64,000 bases of DNA from Pocillopora verrucosa (GCF_036669915.1 NC_089313.1:17732662-17796661); one strand, 5' to 3'; shown: positions 20,894 to 32,530, counted from the stretch's first letter. Program-made: numbers and translations. Notes: generated by a model not told the origin, from the sequence alone.

Positions 20894-22420
20894 CAAAATG
20901 ACTCTACTTGCTTAGAACACCATAGTTTAGTACTTAGTAGTTTGATTTACAAAGTATTTAAATTTCCGAAAAAAATAAATGCACAATCAACAATGGTTTT
21001 TAAGGGGATAAGTTTCTAAAGAAATTGTGGTGCTGCTCAATGGGATATGACAAGATAATTTGGTTTTATCTACTGGGTTGATAAGGTAAATTGGCCACAG
21101 TAGAGAGGTCCTAAAGCTGACGTTTTCAGCGTTAGCGGTTTGCTAATTGACATTCTCAACTCACTTGCTAAAACTAAATTATCCAACAACAGTTTATTGT
21201 GTTTCACGTCCTCAGACCCTGTTCCTTTAACTTTGAACTTATAGAAATAGCACACGGGTGGGGGGGGGGTCAAAAATGGTTTACATTTTTTTCTCATATA
21301 TATATATATATATAGCTTAACCGTGTTTGACTGTGACACTACACTATTTAAATGAAGGTCTACCACTAAAACAAGGGCTTTATTTTAAGTTATTTAAAAG
21401 CCCGCTAATATTTTTTGTCATTGTGGCAAAATGGTTTGGTCGAGGTGCTGTAAGAAATATTTAGAATTTATGATAATAGTGAGGTAAGAATTAGCGGCGG
21501 GAAAAAACTAGAAATCATCGCTATAGGAACATATCTCACCTGTTGTAGTGTCTCTGTTTACTAATAGCTCAAAGATGAAGAGAAAATTTGCTGAGATCAA
21601 ATAATTGTCACACGAGGTGCAGGCGTCTGCGTCATTGGCCAATTTTTATTTTTTGGAAAATCGATAATAAATTAGTGATAAAAAGGTTTATTTAAATTTT
21701 ATTATTGCTTAGCAGCATATGCATGCTCAAACTAATTTTAAATTCTGTTCGGTGTAATTGAATTTTTATTACCTTTGATATGAATCCGTAGCGGCAATCA
21801 TGGGCGAAATCTCTTCCATTAGTAGTGTTGTAGATTGAGGAATTCTGAGAATACTGTATGATTAAAATATGGTATTTTCTGTAGAAACTGGACTCAAGAA
21901 TATTAATCGTTAGATTTGAAATATATTTGTAAAATATTAGTTATAAATATATTTAAAGTAAGAATGATGTGTCAACTTTCTGATGAGAGTTTTGTAAATA
22001 AATATTTGGTGGGATTACTTTATTACCCTGTCCTTTTTTTTCTGTTCCATATCTGAAGCGCAGATTATGAGATCTGGGTTTTCTGAACTAAGATATCTTA
22101 TTCGTCGAAGTCAAAACACAACCTCTTATTGATTTGCATTTCAAACAAGGGTTCGCACGTTTTCAGCCAGAAACGCAAAGAAAATTATTTTGAATAAATT
22201 ACAGGTAATTAATGTTGAATTATTCATCGTCTATCAACGTGTAACGAGCATGGCGGACAATCTTAAGTCGTTAGCCTGCCAAAGAGCTCTCTTACGTGAA
22301 CGTTTTCGACGTTGTAAGGGAAACAGTATGTTTGGAAGAAGAAGTGCACTGTTTAATGTGGAATTGTGGCCCTAAAAGAACACAGCCTCAGGTAAATAAC
22401 CGCCTGCACGTGGACATGAC
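20894..22420. other. Intergenic region with a foldback element and AT microsatellite
   Basis: Contains the transporter 3' UTR, a GTAAATTGGCCACAG foldback copy (about 21000-21185), a poly-G run, a TATATATATATATATATATA tract (about 21297-21316), and a short open start at 22250 (ATGGCGGACAAT...) that could be an alternative first exon of the next gene, since its GTAAGG donor at 22314 is phase 1. Otherwise nothing recognisable. Confidence 0.45.
21000..21185 (-). mobile_element. Foldback element, GTAAATTGGCCAC family
   Basis: Contains GGTAAATTGGCCACAGTAGAG, TAAAGCTGACGTTTTCAGCG and, at its left, GGGGATAAGTTTCTAAAGAA...TGGTGCTGC. These are recognisable as the reverse of the tail in the copy at 56600-56775. 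The arms have decayed, so this is an old copy. Confidence 0.6.
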
Positions 22421-25400
22421 ATGGCGAGGAAAGTCAAAGATTTGGAAACAAATGCTCTGAAGGTAACTCATACTGTATTCTTGACGTTTGTTTTGGTGAA
22501 TGGTTAGTGTGTTTTGTTGGTAACGGATAGTTTTAGTCCTTAGAAATAACTAGTGGTTTTATAAGAATGGTGGACTCAATCATCTTAGTTTGCTATGTGG
22601 GAGGAGTGAGATCAGAAGATCCCTGGAGGGGGGAGGTATTATGGGACCACTTGGATCACTTGGATCACAATAAAACCCGACCCTAGTAATAACGAGTTCT
22701 CCTTGACATTTTTTTCAGAGAAATGTGGGGGTGGTAATTGCAGGTTTAAAGTGAGCGAAAGAAAATATTACTTCAGCAAAGTTTTGTTGCTTTTGAATTT
22801 GATCGGTTTCTTTTTTATTTATATCAGTCTTTGAAAAATCTCTAAAGGTGATAATAGCGTATGCAAACTTGAATTTAAGTGACAAGAAATGAAGAATCAA
22901 AAGTCGAAAATTCTTGATGAACAATTATTTCATCATCAATTTATTTACCCACCTTCTCTGTCATTTCAGTTTTATTTAAACTTAGCCGTCAGAAATGCAA
23001 AAGGAATCCTTTTTTGTCCATTCAGGGTGAATTATTTAATTCAGCGGTTGGAAAACGAGACATTATGCACCGAAGAACTATTAAGAAATTCCTCTATACA
23101 ATGATTATCAGCAATGAGATTGTTTTTCACTAAAACTTTATTTTCTTAACCGGATCTGAAAATGTGGTATTACTGGTTGGGTTTCTTATGTCTAAGATGG
23201 ACAACTCTTGTTCCTTTACCGAAGATTAGACTTGGTTTTTATCTTCACAGTCTCAAGTTTTCTGGTCTGCAAATGTATTTGTAACATACGGATTTCGGTG
23301 TATAAGAGAAAATTCTACAGGAAATACTGGTAATTACATTAATTTCCTCAAAAAATACGTGTGGGAACGCAGACATTACCAAGAAATTAATGAAACGAAT
23401 TTTGGTTATTTCCCTCTTGACAAGTCTTAGGCTGTAATCAGCTTTATTTAATTAAGTTTCTTTACACGGCCAGCTTCATCATTTAACAATCACGTTCTTT
23501 TGTACAGTCTGTGTGAAGAGGCGACGATATGATGGGGATGAACTGGTCCTAGAGAAAAGATTAGATCTGTTGAGGAGGCAAAGAAACTCTTAGGATGGTT
23601 ACCCTTCAAACGGTAAGTTGGTTATTTCATTCAAACTGGTAATGTCGTGTGTATTTCTCGTTATTTAAAGAGAGCTTGTCGACGTTTTGAAATGGGTGCT
23701 TTATTGGGTAAATGTTTTCGTCTGTATTTGCACATGAACGAGAACACTGAATTGTTTCTTTATCCGGTCTGAGAAATAAGTAAGTTTTTGCGGAAGTGGA
23801 AAGAGATGTTGTCGGGTTATCAAAAGAGACGCTGGCAACAAGAAGGCGTAAATGATATTATTTGTGGAAGAGGAAAAACAGAAAAGATTTCCGCATATCC
23901 CACAACTATTCTAAAACAAAGCATCACTCCCAAAGGTAAACTTTTGCATTCGCCATTGTTTTTTTTTTAGCAAATAAATGTATGCATAGTCAACACTAGG
24001 GTTCTACCAAAATCTTGCCGAAAAACAAATATCAACATCAGCTCTTGTGATAATTTGAAGTCCGTGTTTTCTTAATCATATCTCAGGCAATTTTAACATG
24101 ATAATCAGATAAAGAAAATGTTTAAGTAATCACGTCGCTCGCTGAGCGAAACTTTATGAAATTTGATATTAGAAATTGATCGTATACGACTATTTAGAAG
24201 TGCGTGATCTTTGTATTGTAAACGATACAGGAAGACAACCTTTAGGTTTTATTCGATAAAGTTACAGCGTATTCAGGCTTTTACGAAACGCCATATTTAC
24301 AAATTCTTGTGTACCTGTAGAACAAATGTAAATTTTTGTGAAATTTTTTTCTAAGATTCATTATTTGGTATTTAGGTTGTTTAGTTTATAATCTTGGTTT
24401 TCTTATTATCGTTTGCTTCCATGTACTTATTTAGGCCCAGAGCTTATTTTTAACTGTTCTTTTTTCACAGCTCTTTGGATCACCGTATTGTTTCAAGTCA
24501 AGCAAGAATCAAAGAACAAGAAAGAAAAACAATTTCACAAGCGATAGACAAGTTTACAGCAAAGGTAGAAAACAACGTTGACTAATATCTACTTCGACGG
24601 ATATTTGAAACGAATTGCAGCTATGATGTTAATTATCCAAAATTTCTCGCAAATATTTCATTCTTAGGATGCAAATTAACCCAATTTTATTAAAGACTGT
24701 CGCGAAAGTTCAAGAAGTTTGAGCTTAGGATAAATTCAGGAATAAAACTGAATTTTGATGTTGTTTCTTGCTCACGTTTTTCTAGGCAAACCTCTGTTCA
24801 AAATTTGTAATTTTCCCGCCAAAAAACTTAGAAAAAATACGGGGTGCTTAAAATACGCATGCGCCAGTTTTCTTTAAATTTATTTTTCGAAGCTATGAGT
24901 AGTTGTTCAAAGTGGCGTAATTTTCCCGGAAAGAAAAATAGACGGCGCTCAAAATACGCATGCGCCGTTTTTTTTTTTTTTTTTTGTAATTAGAATATTT
25001 AAAATAACATTTTTATTGTTGGTATTAAATAAAGTAAAAAACTCGACGATGTTGTTTGCTGTTGTATTTCTAATCTTTATTTTCGTTCTTAAAGTATGTA
25101 AGTCAATAAACAATTCAAGTATATTCTCTTATTTCCTTTAATTAGTTAAGTGATTTTCAATAATCAAAAAGGTGTCAACTAAAGTTTTTCCAAATATATA
25201 CTAAGACTTTTGGCGGGAAAATTTGGGGCAATTTGCACAGAGTTTCCCCTGACAACATTTTCGACAAAAAAGTTAAACGGCTTCCTCTTAATTTTTCGGC
25301 CAAAATTGATGCGAACATCACCTTGTGCAAAATTTTTGGTCACGAAAACTTTGAAACAGCCTCTCGTAAGCGTTGAAGACTTTTTTTCTCCGAGTAATGT

Positions 25401-27652
25401 CTTTGAATTTTTTTTGCAGAAAATGATATACACTCTACTCTTGCAATGAGCAACAAGGCAAGCTTTTCTTTTTGTGTACTGCGAACTGGCGTGTTTCCAA
25501 TTTAAATTTTTTACTTAAAAATGATAAATATAGCTTGCCATGTTGTTACAAGAAATACATTTTTCAGCCATATTTTTTTTTGTGTTGCTGCACAGTATAA
25601 TTTGACGCGAACTGATCAGTATTTGTTAAGAAAGAATTGATGTGTTGGAGCCAAAATAATCTTGAACCGTTTTCTTCTCTTTTGGTCGCTAAGACTCAGA
25701 CAATCAGAGAATTTCTCGAGTCAAATTTTTTTTCTTCACTGATAAATTCCGATTTCAAAATTCCTACACTTTTGTTTCATTAATCGTTGGCTGAAAGAGG
25801 TCTTTCTTATTTACAAGTAATACGTTAAAACCCTATAACTGGCTCAAAGAATATTATATCTTGTGCGAATTGTTATTATCCGCGACGACAACTTGAAATG
25901 GGTTATACAGACCATTATGAAATCGAAAACATCAAGCAATTCTATTCCGGTCTTCGAATTACAATCCTTGGGTGACATTACTATGAGCGACGTACGAAAG
26001 CAGACAAATTTCGTAGGGAAACGCTTGTTTAATTTGTGCTAATAAATCAGATTCTTTCCAGCGGAACAACAATTTATAAGCACCGTCAAGTGGGAGTTTT
26101 TTCTAAACAGATTAATAATGACTAACTTTAGTTCACAGACAACTTGAACTGAATAAATTCTCTACTTCTTTTTTTCTTGAATTCGACAGATTCTTAAAAC
26201 TTTTATTTTGGGAGGTTATCGTGTTTTGTAGATCACTACAGCTTTCAAAAATTCCATCGGTCATGAGAAAATGAATCTTTGGTGATCCTCTGTTCTAAAG
26301 TAATATTAAGCTTACACTCGTTGTTTAGTCGTCCAATTTTCACGAGAAACTTTCTTCGTTAGTAGTTTTGTTTCTTATATGATAATATTTGTGAGTGGTC
26401 TGTATAACGTCAAATCAACGCTGTTAAACGAAATTTATTTTAGAATACTCCGAGCCAGACATTGGGGTTTAATACACTAAACTAGCAAAACGACAAGAGA
26501 ACGTTGGCAAGTGGGCTTTACGTAAAACCTTAAGCAAATCATTCTTGTTTTTTATCAATAGCTATATAACAGCCACCGGTTTAAATTTGTGAGTAGCAGC
26601 CAAGTGTCAGTGACGGTAACTGTTCAGAATATGTCGTACTTTGTAGGATGTAGAGTACAGTAGATGGTTTCTGACGCGCCCGCAAACATTGCGGCCTGAT
26701 CAGTAGATTTCAAAGTCCTATCAGGTTGTCGTCGTGGAAGAAAAAAAATCTCAAGGTATCTGTTTTCGTCTGATTAGTTTCCCTGTGCTTCGCAATTAGG
26801 AGCGATTGTCGCTGCAGATTCCAAATAATCATAGCCTTTTGAAAGATCAAGGTTCAGGGTGATAACTGAAGTAATCCGTCAGTATGTGGCAGTTTTAGTA
26901 AACCGTTGTCCGTCGCTAACAATCAATCCCAAGTTGATGTCTTCAACTTCTTTCGTATATTGTATGTGTTCCTTAAGATGGTTGTCGAATTTCGTCATTG
27001 TAAACAACGTCAAATGTAAAGTAAGGAGTTAGTACACGTAGCGTAACAGAGGTAATAAAGGTCCTGCTCATATTGTTAGTAACTAGCTACTCTTTTACGC
27101 GAATTGAATGAACTTGTTTGAATAAAATTTTTTTGCCAAAGCAAGGTTTGGTTGCCAGTGTTCTCTTGTCATTTTAAATATTTAAGGTGGCACTGACTAA
27201 TGTATTGACACAATTTTACACACTAACCTTCACTCGTCATCTTTCCACAAAGTGGTGCATAACGTCTCAACGAGTAGCCCGTGGAATGATATGTTTTGGG
27301 ACCCAGGAAATTGTTACTTTTTCAGTAAAGGCTTGGGGCCTTTTTAAGAACATTTCTTAAATAAGTTGGTATGTTCAGATTTTTCTTGAAAGTACCGTTT
27401 CTCTTATGGTGCCACCTTAAACTGTTAAAAATATCTACTTTATGGTACTAATGACTGCAGCTTGCACGAAGGGCAAAGCTCAAGAACTAAAGTCATGCGT
27501 AACTGATTTGTGTTTTTTAGTTGGTTGTAAAGCGAAAAGATTGTCAATCAGACGAGGTTGTTGGATCTACCCTCTCTCGTCGAGACTGTCAAGTTGAATT
27601 CGTTCAGTGGGATGATCACCCATGCTTAAAATCTTTTGTTTATTTTGTTTGA
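22421..27652 (+). CDS. Unrecognised small gene, five exons, with an apparent 1-bp frameshift
   Basis: Five segments with canonical splice sites join in consistent phase: 22421-22462 (MARKVKDLETNALK, phase 0 end), 23251-23329 (SQVFWSANVFVTYGFRCIRE...), 23508-23612, 24471-24564 (SLDHRIVSSQARIKEQERK..., ending in phase 0) and 27521-27652 (LVVKRKDCQSDEVVGSTLSR... to TGA). In the third exon the frame entered from the left reads CVKRRRYDGDE, while the frame leaving to exon 4 reads TGPREKIRSVEEAKKLLGW. The switch falls at about 23540-23544 and is explained by one missing base. Read with the shift the product would be ~150 residues, basic, with a helical middle. Without it, translation stops at 23593. 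I recognise no family. It may be a real gene with an assembly error or a young pseudogene. An alternative first exon (22250-22313, MADNLKSLACQRALL...) also fits the phase of exon 3. Confidence 0.45.
24835..24970. repeat. Two-copy degenerate repeat carrying ATACGCATGCGCC
   Basis: TAATTTTCCCG...AAAATACGCATGCGCC occurs twice (about 24809-24865 and 24920-24969), the second followed by a run of T. The shared ACGCATGCGCC resembles the NRF-1 binding consensus. It sits within the last intron of the small gene and its function is unclear. Confidence 0.4.
27182..27421. mobile_element. MITE-like element with TTAAGGTGGCAC inverted ends
   Basis: The left end TTAAGGTGGCAC and right end GGTGCCACCTTAA form an 11-12 bp terminal inverted repeat around ~240 bp with no coding frame. 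TTAA at both edges could be a target duplication or part of the repeat. Located in the last intron of the small gene. Only one copy was seen here. Confidence 0.55.
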
Positions 27653-29500
27653 TCTTACTTTCGTTTCTGTTTTGTTTTTCTTTTTAAGAATGAAAAATAT
27701 TAACTTTGTGTAGAGCTGCAACATCAGTACCACGGCAAATCTCTTATGTATAACAAATATATTCTGTCCTATCTTTGCAGAGTTTCTTCTAGATTCGGTG
27801 ATTCCATTTTGTCCTCCTTTCTTCTGACTTTATTCCTTGTTTCCTGTAAACAGAAATAGCAGAAGATTTACTCCTCATTTGGCTAATTGTTTTGAAGTTT
27901 TAAAAGGAACACGAATAAAATAAACTTCAAGCACGAATGGTATCTCAGGCCAATAAATGAGGTCCTGGGTGGTAACAAAGTGTACAATCTATTTTAGAAA
28001 CTTTTGGACAAGACTACTGGGAAATTTTCCGACGCAGTTCCTCTGTGTGTTTAGAAAAGCAAAAACATCAAACACACGTGGATGCGTTGCACTTGATATG
28101 TACACAACTCAATGTTTTTCCATACAATATTTAAAGACTTGATTAAAGGTAATTTCACCCAAAATATAACATAGTCTTCGTTGTATCTTTAGAACAGAGT
28201 TAGTTGGTTTTGAATTAGTTGTTAGTTGGTTTTGAATTACGAACGAATTAAAGCGAAGCTTCAAGCGACTTCAAGCGACTCGAGAGTGCACGTGTTCAGA
28301 GAGTTTGGTGATTTCGACCGCAGTAAGGGGAATAAAATTATACAACAATTTATACGAGAACGAAACTCACTTTTGAGTGTGACAAGGTTGAGTTATGCCT
28401 TCAGCTTTCTGACATCAAGCAAACTTTTGGTTAAACTTTCTTGCTCAGTAACGTGTCTTCACTCGTTCACAGCCAGTTTGGTTTGGCGCAAATTCTGCAG
28501 TAGACTATGAATATGGATTAGGAAAATAAACCAATCACTGTCGAATACGTCATAAACTTGTTGGTTTACACGCCCTGTAGCATGCAAATGAAAACCCGAG
28601 GTAAATTAAAATCGACTAACATGTTGTTATCGGTTTAAAGCCCGCATTTAAAAAAATGTAAAAACTGATTCCAGTTAGAGAGGATAAGAATATTGCATAA
28701 TCAAATACTGAAAATTTCAAGACGATATCAAGGAGTAATGGGAAAATGAAAGAATAAACTTAGGGGAAATACTTTTTGGTGCAAAAAAAATATCGAGGTA
28801 CTCTGCCATACAGAAAACCGAGGCAACTGGAAATTACGCATTTCCCGACTTGAAAATTGTTACACAGAGCAAGAACTGGTTATTTTGCTACTTCTTCAGC
28901 CCTTCACACCCTTGCATCAGAATGCATATTCTCCTTACTATTCTCTGTACATTTCCTGAAGTGCTGAAAAGGAGAATTTGTTTAACAATCAAGAGCTTCT
29001 ATGGTCGGCGATCAATTCCTTTATTCTCGGGACCTTAGTGTGTGATTCAGAGGTGATATCGCAAGAAGATATTAGATGCCAGTCAATCTTAAGGTCAAAC
29101 GGGTAAAGAAACTACATCCAGAAGATAGAAAGAAGTAGAAAGAACAGAGAAAAATTTTCCCGACAAAAAAATTTTAATGACAATAGTTCCTGAGCACTTG
29201 ATTCATAGAGTAAAACAACGCTTTAAAGTTTAGATTTTGGTATATACGCCATGGCTGAATGCCACATTCCTAGATTTTCCTTCCACTAAAGCTATAGATG
29301 TATCCCATAATATTGCAAACTAATGTTTACGTCCCTTGACCAAAAAAATTGTTTTGAAATCGTGACATACGTTAAAAAAATCAAGGGGATGTTGAAAACG
29401 GTATATGCAATTGTTACTGTTGGAGCATATTAAAATGACCACCAGATTAGCTTTTCCCTTTTTCCTTTTGTCTCCCCACTCCGTCTCCCTCTTGATATGA
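27653..29500. other. Intergenic region
   Basis: No supported gene. It includes a short direct repeat (GTTAGTTGGTTTTGAATTA twice at about 28199-28240), a decayed TTAACCC-family copy at 28899-29105, and otherwise AT-rich unique sequence. Confidence 0.4.
28899..29105 (+). mobile_element. Decayed TTAACCC-family MITE-like element (subtype B)
   Basis: The interior matches subtype B: CATATTCTCCTTACTATTCT, GTGCTGAAAAGGAGAATTTG, ACAATCAAGAGCTTCT and GATATTAGATGCCAGTCA. The ends are mutated (CAGCCCTTCACACCC and CAAACGGGTAA). Confidence 0.6.
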
Positions 29501-29702
29501 AGAGAGGATAGGCACATAGCACAAAACAGAACGAGAAGGAAAGGGGTAAACTTGCTTAGTGGAAGAAAGCCCTTGCTAATATATTGAAGTGAAAAGACTA
29601 TATAACAAAGCTTCTCCAGAATGTTTATAAACTGGCTATAAAACAAAAAAAGTTAGAAACAACTCACAAAAAGGGTTAAAAAATAATAATAAACTAAAAA
29701 AC

Positions 29703-29790
29703 GGCAAGTTCCCCGGAACAGGATCTCCATCCTGACTGGGACCGCTTTCGCGGTACAATGCTCTACCCACTGAGCTGCGGGGAACTTGCC
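29703..29790 (-). ncRNA. tRNA-like cloverleaf, copy 1
   Basis: On the - strand the outer stem is GGCAAGTTCCCCG with CGGGGAACTTGCC, 13 bp. Inside are a D-arm-like GCTCAGTGGGTAGAGC (box A-like), a hairpin ACCGC-GAAA-GCGGT with a GNRA tetraloop where the anticodon arm would be, and a hairpin AGGAT-GGAG-ATCCT in the T-arm place. There is no 7-base anticodon loop and no good box B, so it is not a normal tRNA. Expression is unknown. Confidence 0.6.
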
Positions 29791-30174
29791 ATGATTGGAG
29801 AGTAAATTTAAAGATTATATTTAACAAGTGGGTACGTTGTGTAAGGAATAAGTGCAAAGATTCTAAGAAAAAAGCGTTTTGACTCTAAAATAACGTTACT
29901 ATGAAAACTTTGTTGTTTGATTTAATAATGTTCAAACTTAGTAGTGTTCCGATATATGTCCTCAACGCAGAAGTGTAGGAAAAGGGTAAACTGACCAATA
30001 AGTAAAGGAAAACCTTCGTCAATCTAATGAAGTGAAAAGGCGAGTATACAAAGACAGTCCAGACTATTTATGACCTTGGTCATAGAAGAAAATGGGAAAT
30101 GGAACAAATCATCTAGAGAAAAAAAAACAAAACATAAAAAATAAAGATAAAAAAAGAAATCAAACAAAAAGAAC

Positions 30175-30262
30175 GGCAAGTTCCCCGTGTCAGGATCTCC
30201 ATCCTGACTGGGACCGCTTTCGCGGTTCAATGCTCTACCCACTGAGCTGCGGGGAACTTGCC
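30175..30262 (-). ncRNA. tRNA-like cloverleaf, copy 2
   Basis: Same 88-nt structure as copy 1. The third hairpin is extended (GTCAGGAT-GGAG-ATCCTGAC), and the outer stem, D-like arm and GAAA-capped hairpin are kept. A single substitution near the second hairpin (GTTCAAT for GTACAAT on the + strand) leaves the stem intact. Confidence 0.6.
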
Positions 30263-30644
30263 ATGATTGGAGAGTAAATTTAAAGATTATATGTAACAAG
30301 TGGGTACGTTGTGTAAGGAACAAGTGCAAAGATTCTAAGGAAAAAGCGTCTTGACTCTAAAATAACGTCACTATGAAAACTTTGTTGTTTGATTTAATAA
30401 TGTTTAAACTTAGTATTGTTCCGATATATGTCCTCAACGCAGAAGTGTAGGAAAAGGGTAAACTGACCAATAAGTAAAGGAAAACCTTCGGCAATCTAAT
30501 GAAGTGAAAAGGCGAGTATACAAAGACAGTCCAGACCATTTATGACCTTGGTCACAGAATAAAATGGGAAATGGAACAATCATCTAGAGAAAAAAAAACA
30601 AAACATAAAAAAAAAGATAAAAAAAGAAATCAAACAAAAAGAAC

Positions 30645-30732
30645 GGCAAGTTCCCCGTGTCAGGATCTCCATCCTGACTGGGACCGCTTTCGCGGTACAA
30701 TGCTCTACCCACCGAGCTGCGGGGAACTTGCC
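30645..30732 (-). ncRNA. tRNA-like cloverleaf, copy 3
   Basis: 88 nt, with an outer stem like that of copy 2 and all three hairpins kept. One change sits in the D-like arm (CACCGAGC for CACTGAGC on the + strand). Confidence 0.6.
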
Positions 30733-30917
30733 ATGAATGGAGAGCAAATTTTAATAACGTTATATGTCACAAGTGGAGAACGTACAAGAAACAAGCGCAC
30801 AAAGAGTCTGTGTAAAACTAAGTGTTCTCAATATAATTATTATAAGCTTGGTCACAGTACAAAATAGAACAAATCATCGGAAAAAATAGATGAAAAAACA
30901 AAACAAAACAAAAAATC

Positions 30918-31003
30918 GGCAAGCTCCTCGAAACGGAATCTCCATGATTGGGACCGCTTTCTTGGTACAATACTCTATCCACTGAGCTGCGGCGAAATTT
31001 GCC
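30918..31003 (-). ncRNA. tRNA-like cloverleaf, copy 4 (degenerate)
   Basis: 86 nt. The outer stem has mismatches (GGCAAGCTCCTCG against CGGCGAAATTTGCC), the GAAA hairpin is damaged (CCGCTTTCTTGG on the + strand), and the third hairpin has lost part of its stem. Probably a dead copy at the array edge. Confidence 0.5.
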
Positions 31004-31310
31004 ATAAATGGAGAGCAAATTTTAAGATCATATGTAACAAGTGTATCTATTGCAAGGAACAAAAGCTAAAATATTCCGTGGAAAACTGAGTGTTGAAAAC
31101 CTTTGTGAAAATCTTTTTTATTTGAACTAATAATTAATATTCAAATTTAGCAGCGTCCCGATGCATACCCTGGATTTAAGAGTTTAGAAAAAGGGTAAAC
31201 TTGTCAATAGGTGGAAGGGAACCTTTTCAAATGTAATGAAATGAAAAAAACGAGTATACAGCGACACTCAAGGCTATTTATAAGCTTGGTCACAATATAA
31301 AATGGAAAGG

Positions 31311-32477
31311 GGGAACAAAACCTCTCAAGCCACCAACTTAGGGAGTTCTCCTTGGTAAGGCAAACGTAGTAACTAGAATACAGGCAAGAATCATATTTTT
31401 GATCTGCTTATTGATTTTGCCAAAAAAAAGGAAATTAAAAGAAAGCAAGGAAGATTTCGGTGAGGGGAAAGTTTGGAAAATATGTGGATGAGAGGGGTAT
31501 AGTGTAGGAGAGGACCTTTTCAATAACGATGGCGGGATGCGGAAGAGAAATGAAATAATGCATTAATCATCAATTAACAGTGGTTAGTAAAAAAAGGTGG
31601 AAACGGAAATCAAAACTGCTGGAGGCATTAGCGCCTAACACCCACCCATCCCCCCACCATATCCTTCTCGTTCCTGAAACACCCCACGAGAGTGTGTGTA
31701 GTTCTTTACGATACTTGTTTGCGTGACGATTTCCGCTCGCATTTGCAAATGAGTGTAGAGAGTCAGGTGTAGACTTTCCAACCAATCATTGATAGAAAAA
31801 AGTATGATATTTGAAATAATTACATCTAATTAACACCGTATTTGAAAGAAGAGAATCCAGTCGATAATACCGCGGAAAATTTCATCTTAGCTGCTCTTCA
31901 GTGTTGGAGTCTTTAAAGGACATTTCTCGAGGAAAAAGAAGGTTGAAAACCTGTCACGTTATCTTTTTAAATCCTGCATAATCAGGTAACGTTTAGGTAG
32001 ATACCAAGATATAAATACGATGGGTTTTCATTTATGTGCAAAGAGGCTGTGTTTGAGCTCTGGTATCATATCCTTTGCATGATGTTGTACTATGAAGCGC
32101 AGACTTAACATAGAAAAAGTTCAGTTATCATGAATGAGTCCGACAAAACATGGAAATTGCTAAGTCGCTGGCAAATTTGTGTATGGTTGGATTGTGTCTT
32201 CAAAATACTCGATTACTAAATTTTGCCTGCTGTGCTTTCCTGATCGAGCCAGCCTCGACCGAGACATATGCATTTGCTCCAAAAGCTTCATGGAAACTAA
32301 CTTTCTTGCGGGAAAACGTTCGATGCGGAGACCGTTAGGTAAACCATAGAAACCAAACTTGTTGTTATGGACGCCCTCATATTTACACCATGTTGTGTGC
32401 ATCAGCTGAAACATTTAACAACGGTTATCTAAGTGATCCTGTCTAGATCGTTCTTTTTTCATGGATGAGATATAAAA
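31311..32477. other. Intergenic region
   Basis: No confident gene. A - strand frame at about 32408-32160, preceded by a TTTCAG acceptor-like site, is open for ~82 codons (LMHTTWCKYEGVHNNKFGFY... to TAG) without recognisable homology. It could be an orphan exon or chance. A TATAAAA at 32471-32477 lies just before the possible first exon of the TIR gene. Confidence 0.35.
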
Positions 32478-32530
32478 ATGTCAGGAAAAGGTCGAAAGGA
32501 GACAAGATTTTCTTTAAAACGAAAAAGGAG
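32478..32530 (+). other. Possible alternative first coding exon of the TIR gene
   Basis: ATG at 32478 opens a 17-codon basic peptide (MSGKGRKETRFSLKRKR) ending in phase 2 at a GTACGT donor. The TIR exon's upstream acceptor (TTTTCAG, exon start 33327) reads in the matching phase, so the two would splice into an N-terminal extension ...RKHSVA before Met 33343. Against this, the TATA-like motif directly upstream leaves no room for a 5' UTR. Confidence 0.3.

Larger units (their letters stand above)
29500..31310 (-). repeat. Tandem array of ~470 bp units, each carrying a tRNA-like cloverleaf
   Basis: Cloverleaf cores start at 29703, 30175, 30645 and 30918, giving spacings of 472, 470 and 273 bp, so the last unit is shortened. 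The spacer is also repeated: AAGATTCTAA(G)AAAAAGCG, GTTCCGATATATGTCCTCAA, GTAGGAAAAGGGTAAACTGA and CGAGTATACAAAGACAGTCC recur in order. The second and third units are nearly identical, and the flanking copies are more diverged. This is a local tandem expansion, not dispersed retroposition. Confidence 0.85.

Noticed and set aside
23774-23933. Open frame LRKWKEMLSGYQKRRW... as an exon of the small gene
   Set aside because: It lacks a convincing acceptor, and its exit phase (1) does not fit the coding frame of the next exon at 24471, whereas direct splicing from 23612 to 24471 is in phase.
29636-30867. Open frames of 60-100 codons across the tRNA-like array, on both strands, with a recurring QVPRSSVGRAL-type peptide
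   Set aside because: The frames come from reading through the structured cloverleaf repeat. Similarity between copies follows RNA pairing, not codon constraint, and spacers add stops or frameshifts.
29703-31003. CRISPR-like spacing of repeats
   Set aside because: Unit length (~470 bp), repeated spacers and the eukaryotic context exclude a CRISPR array.
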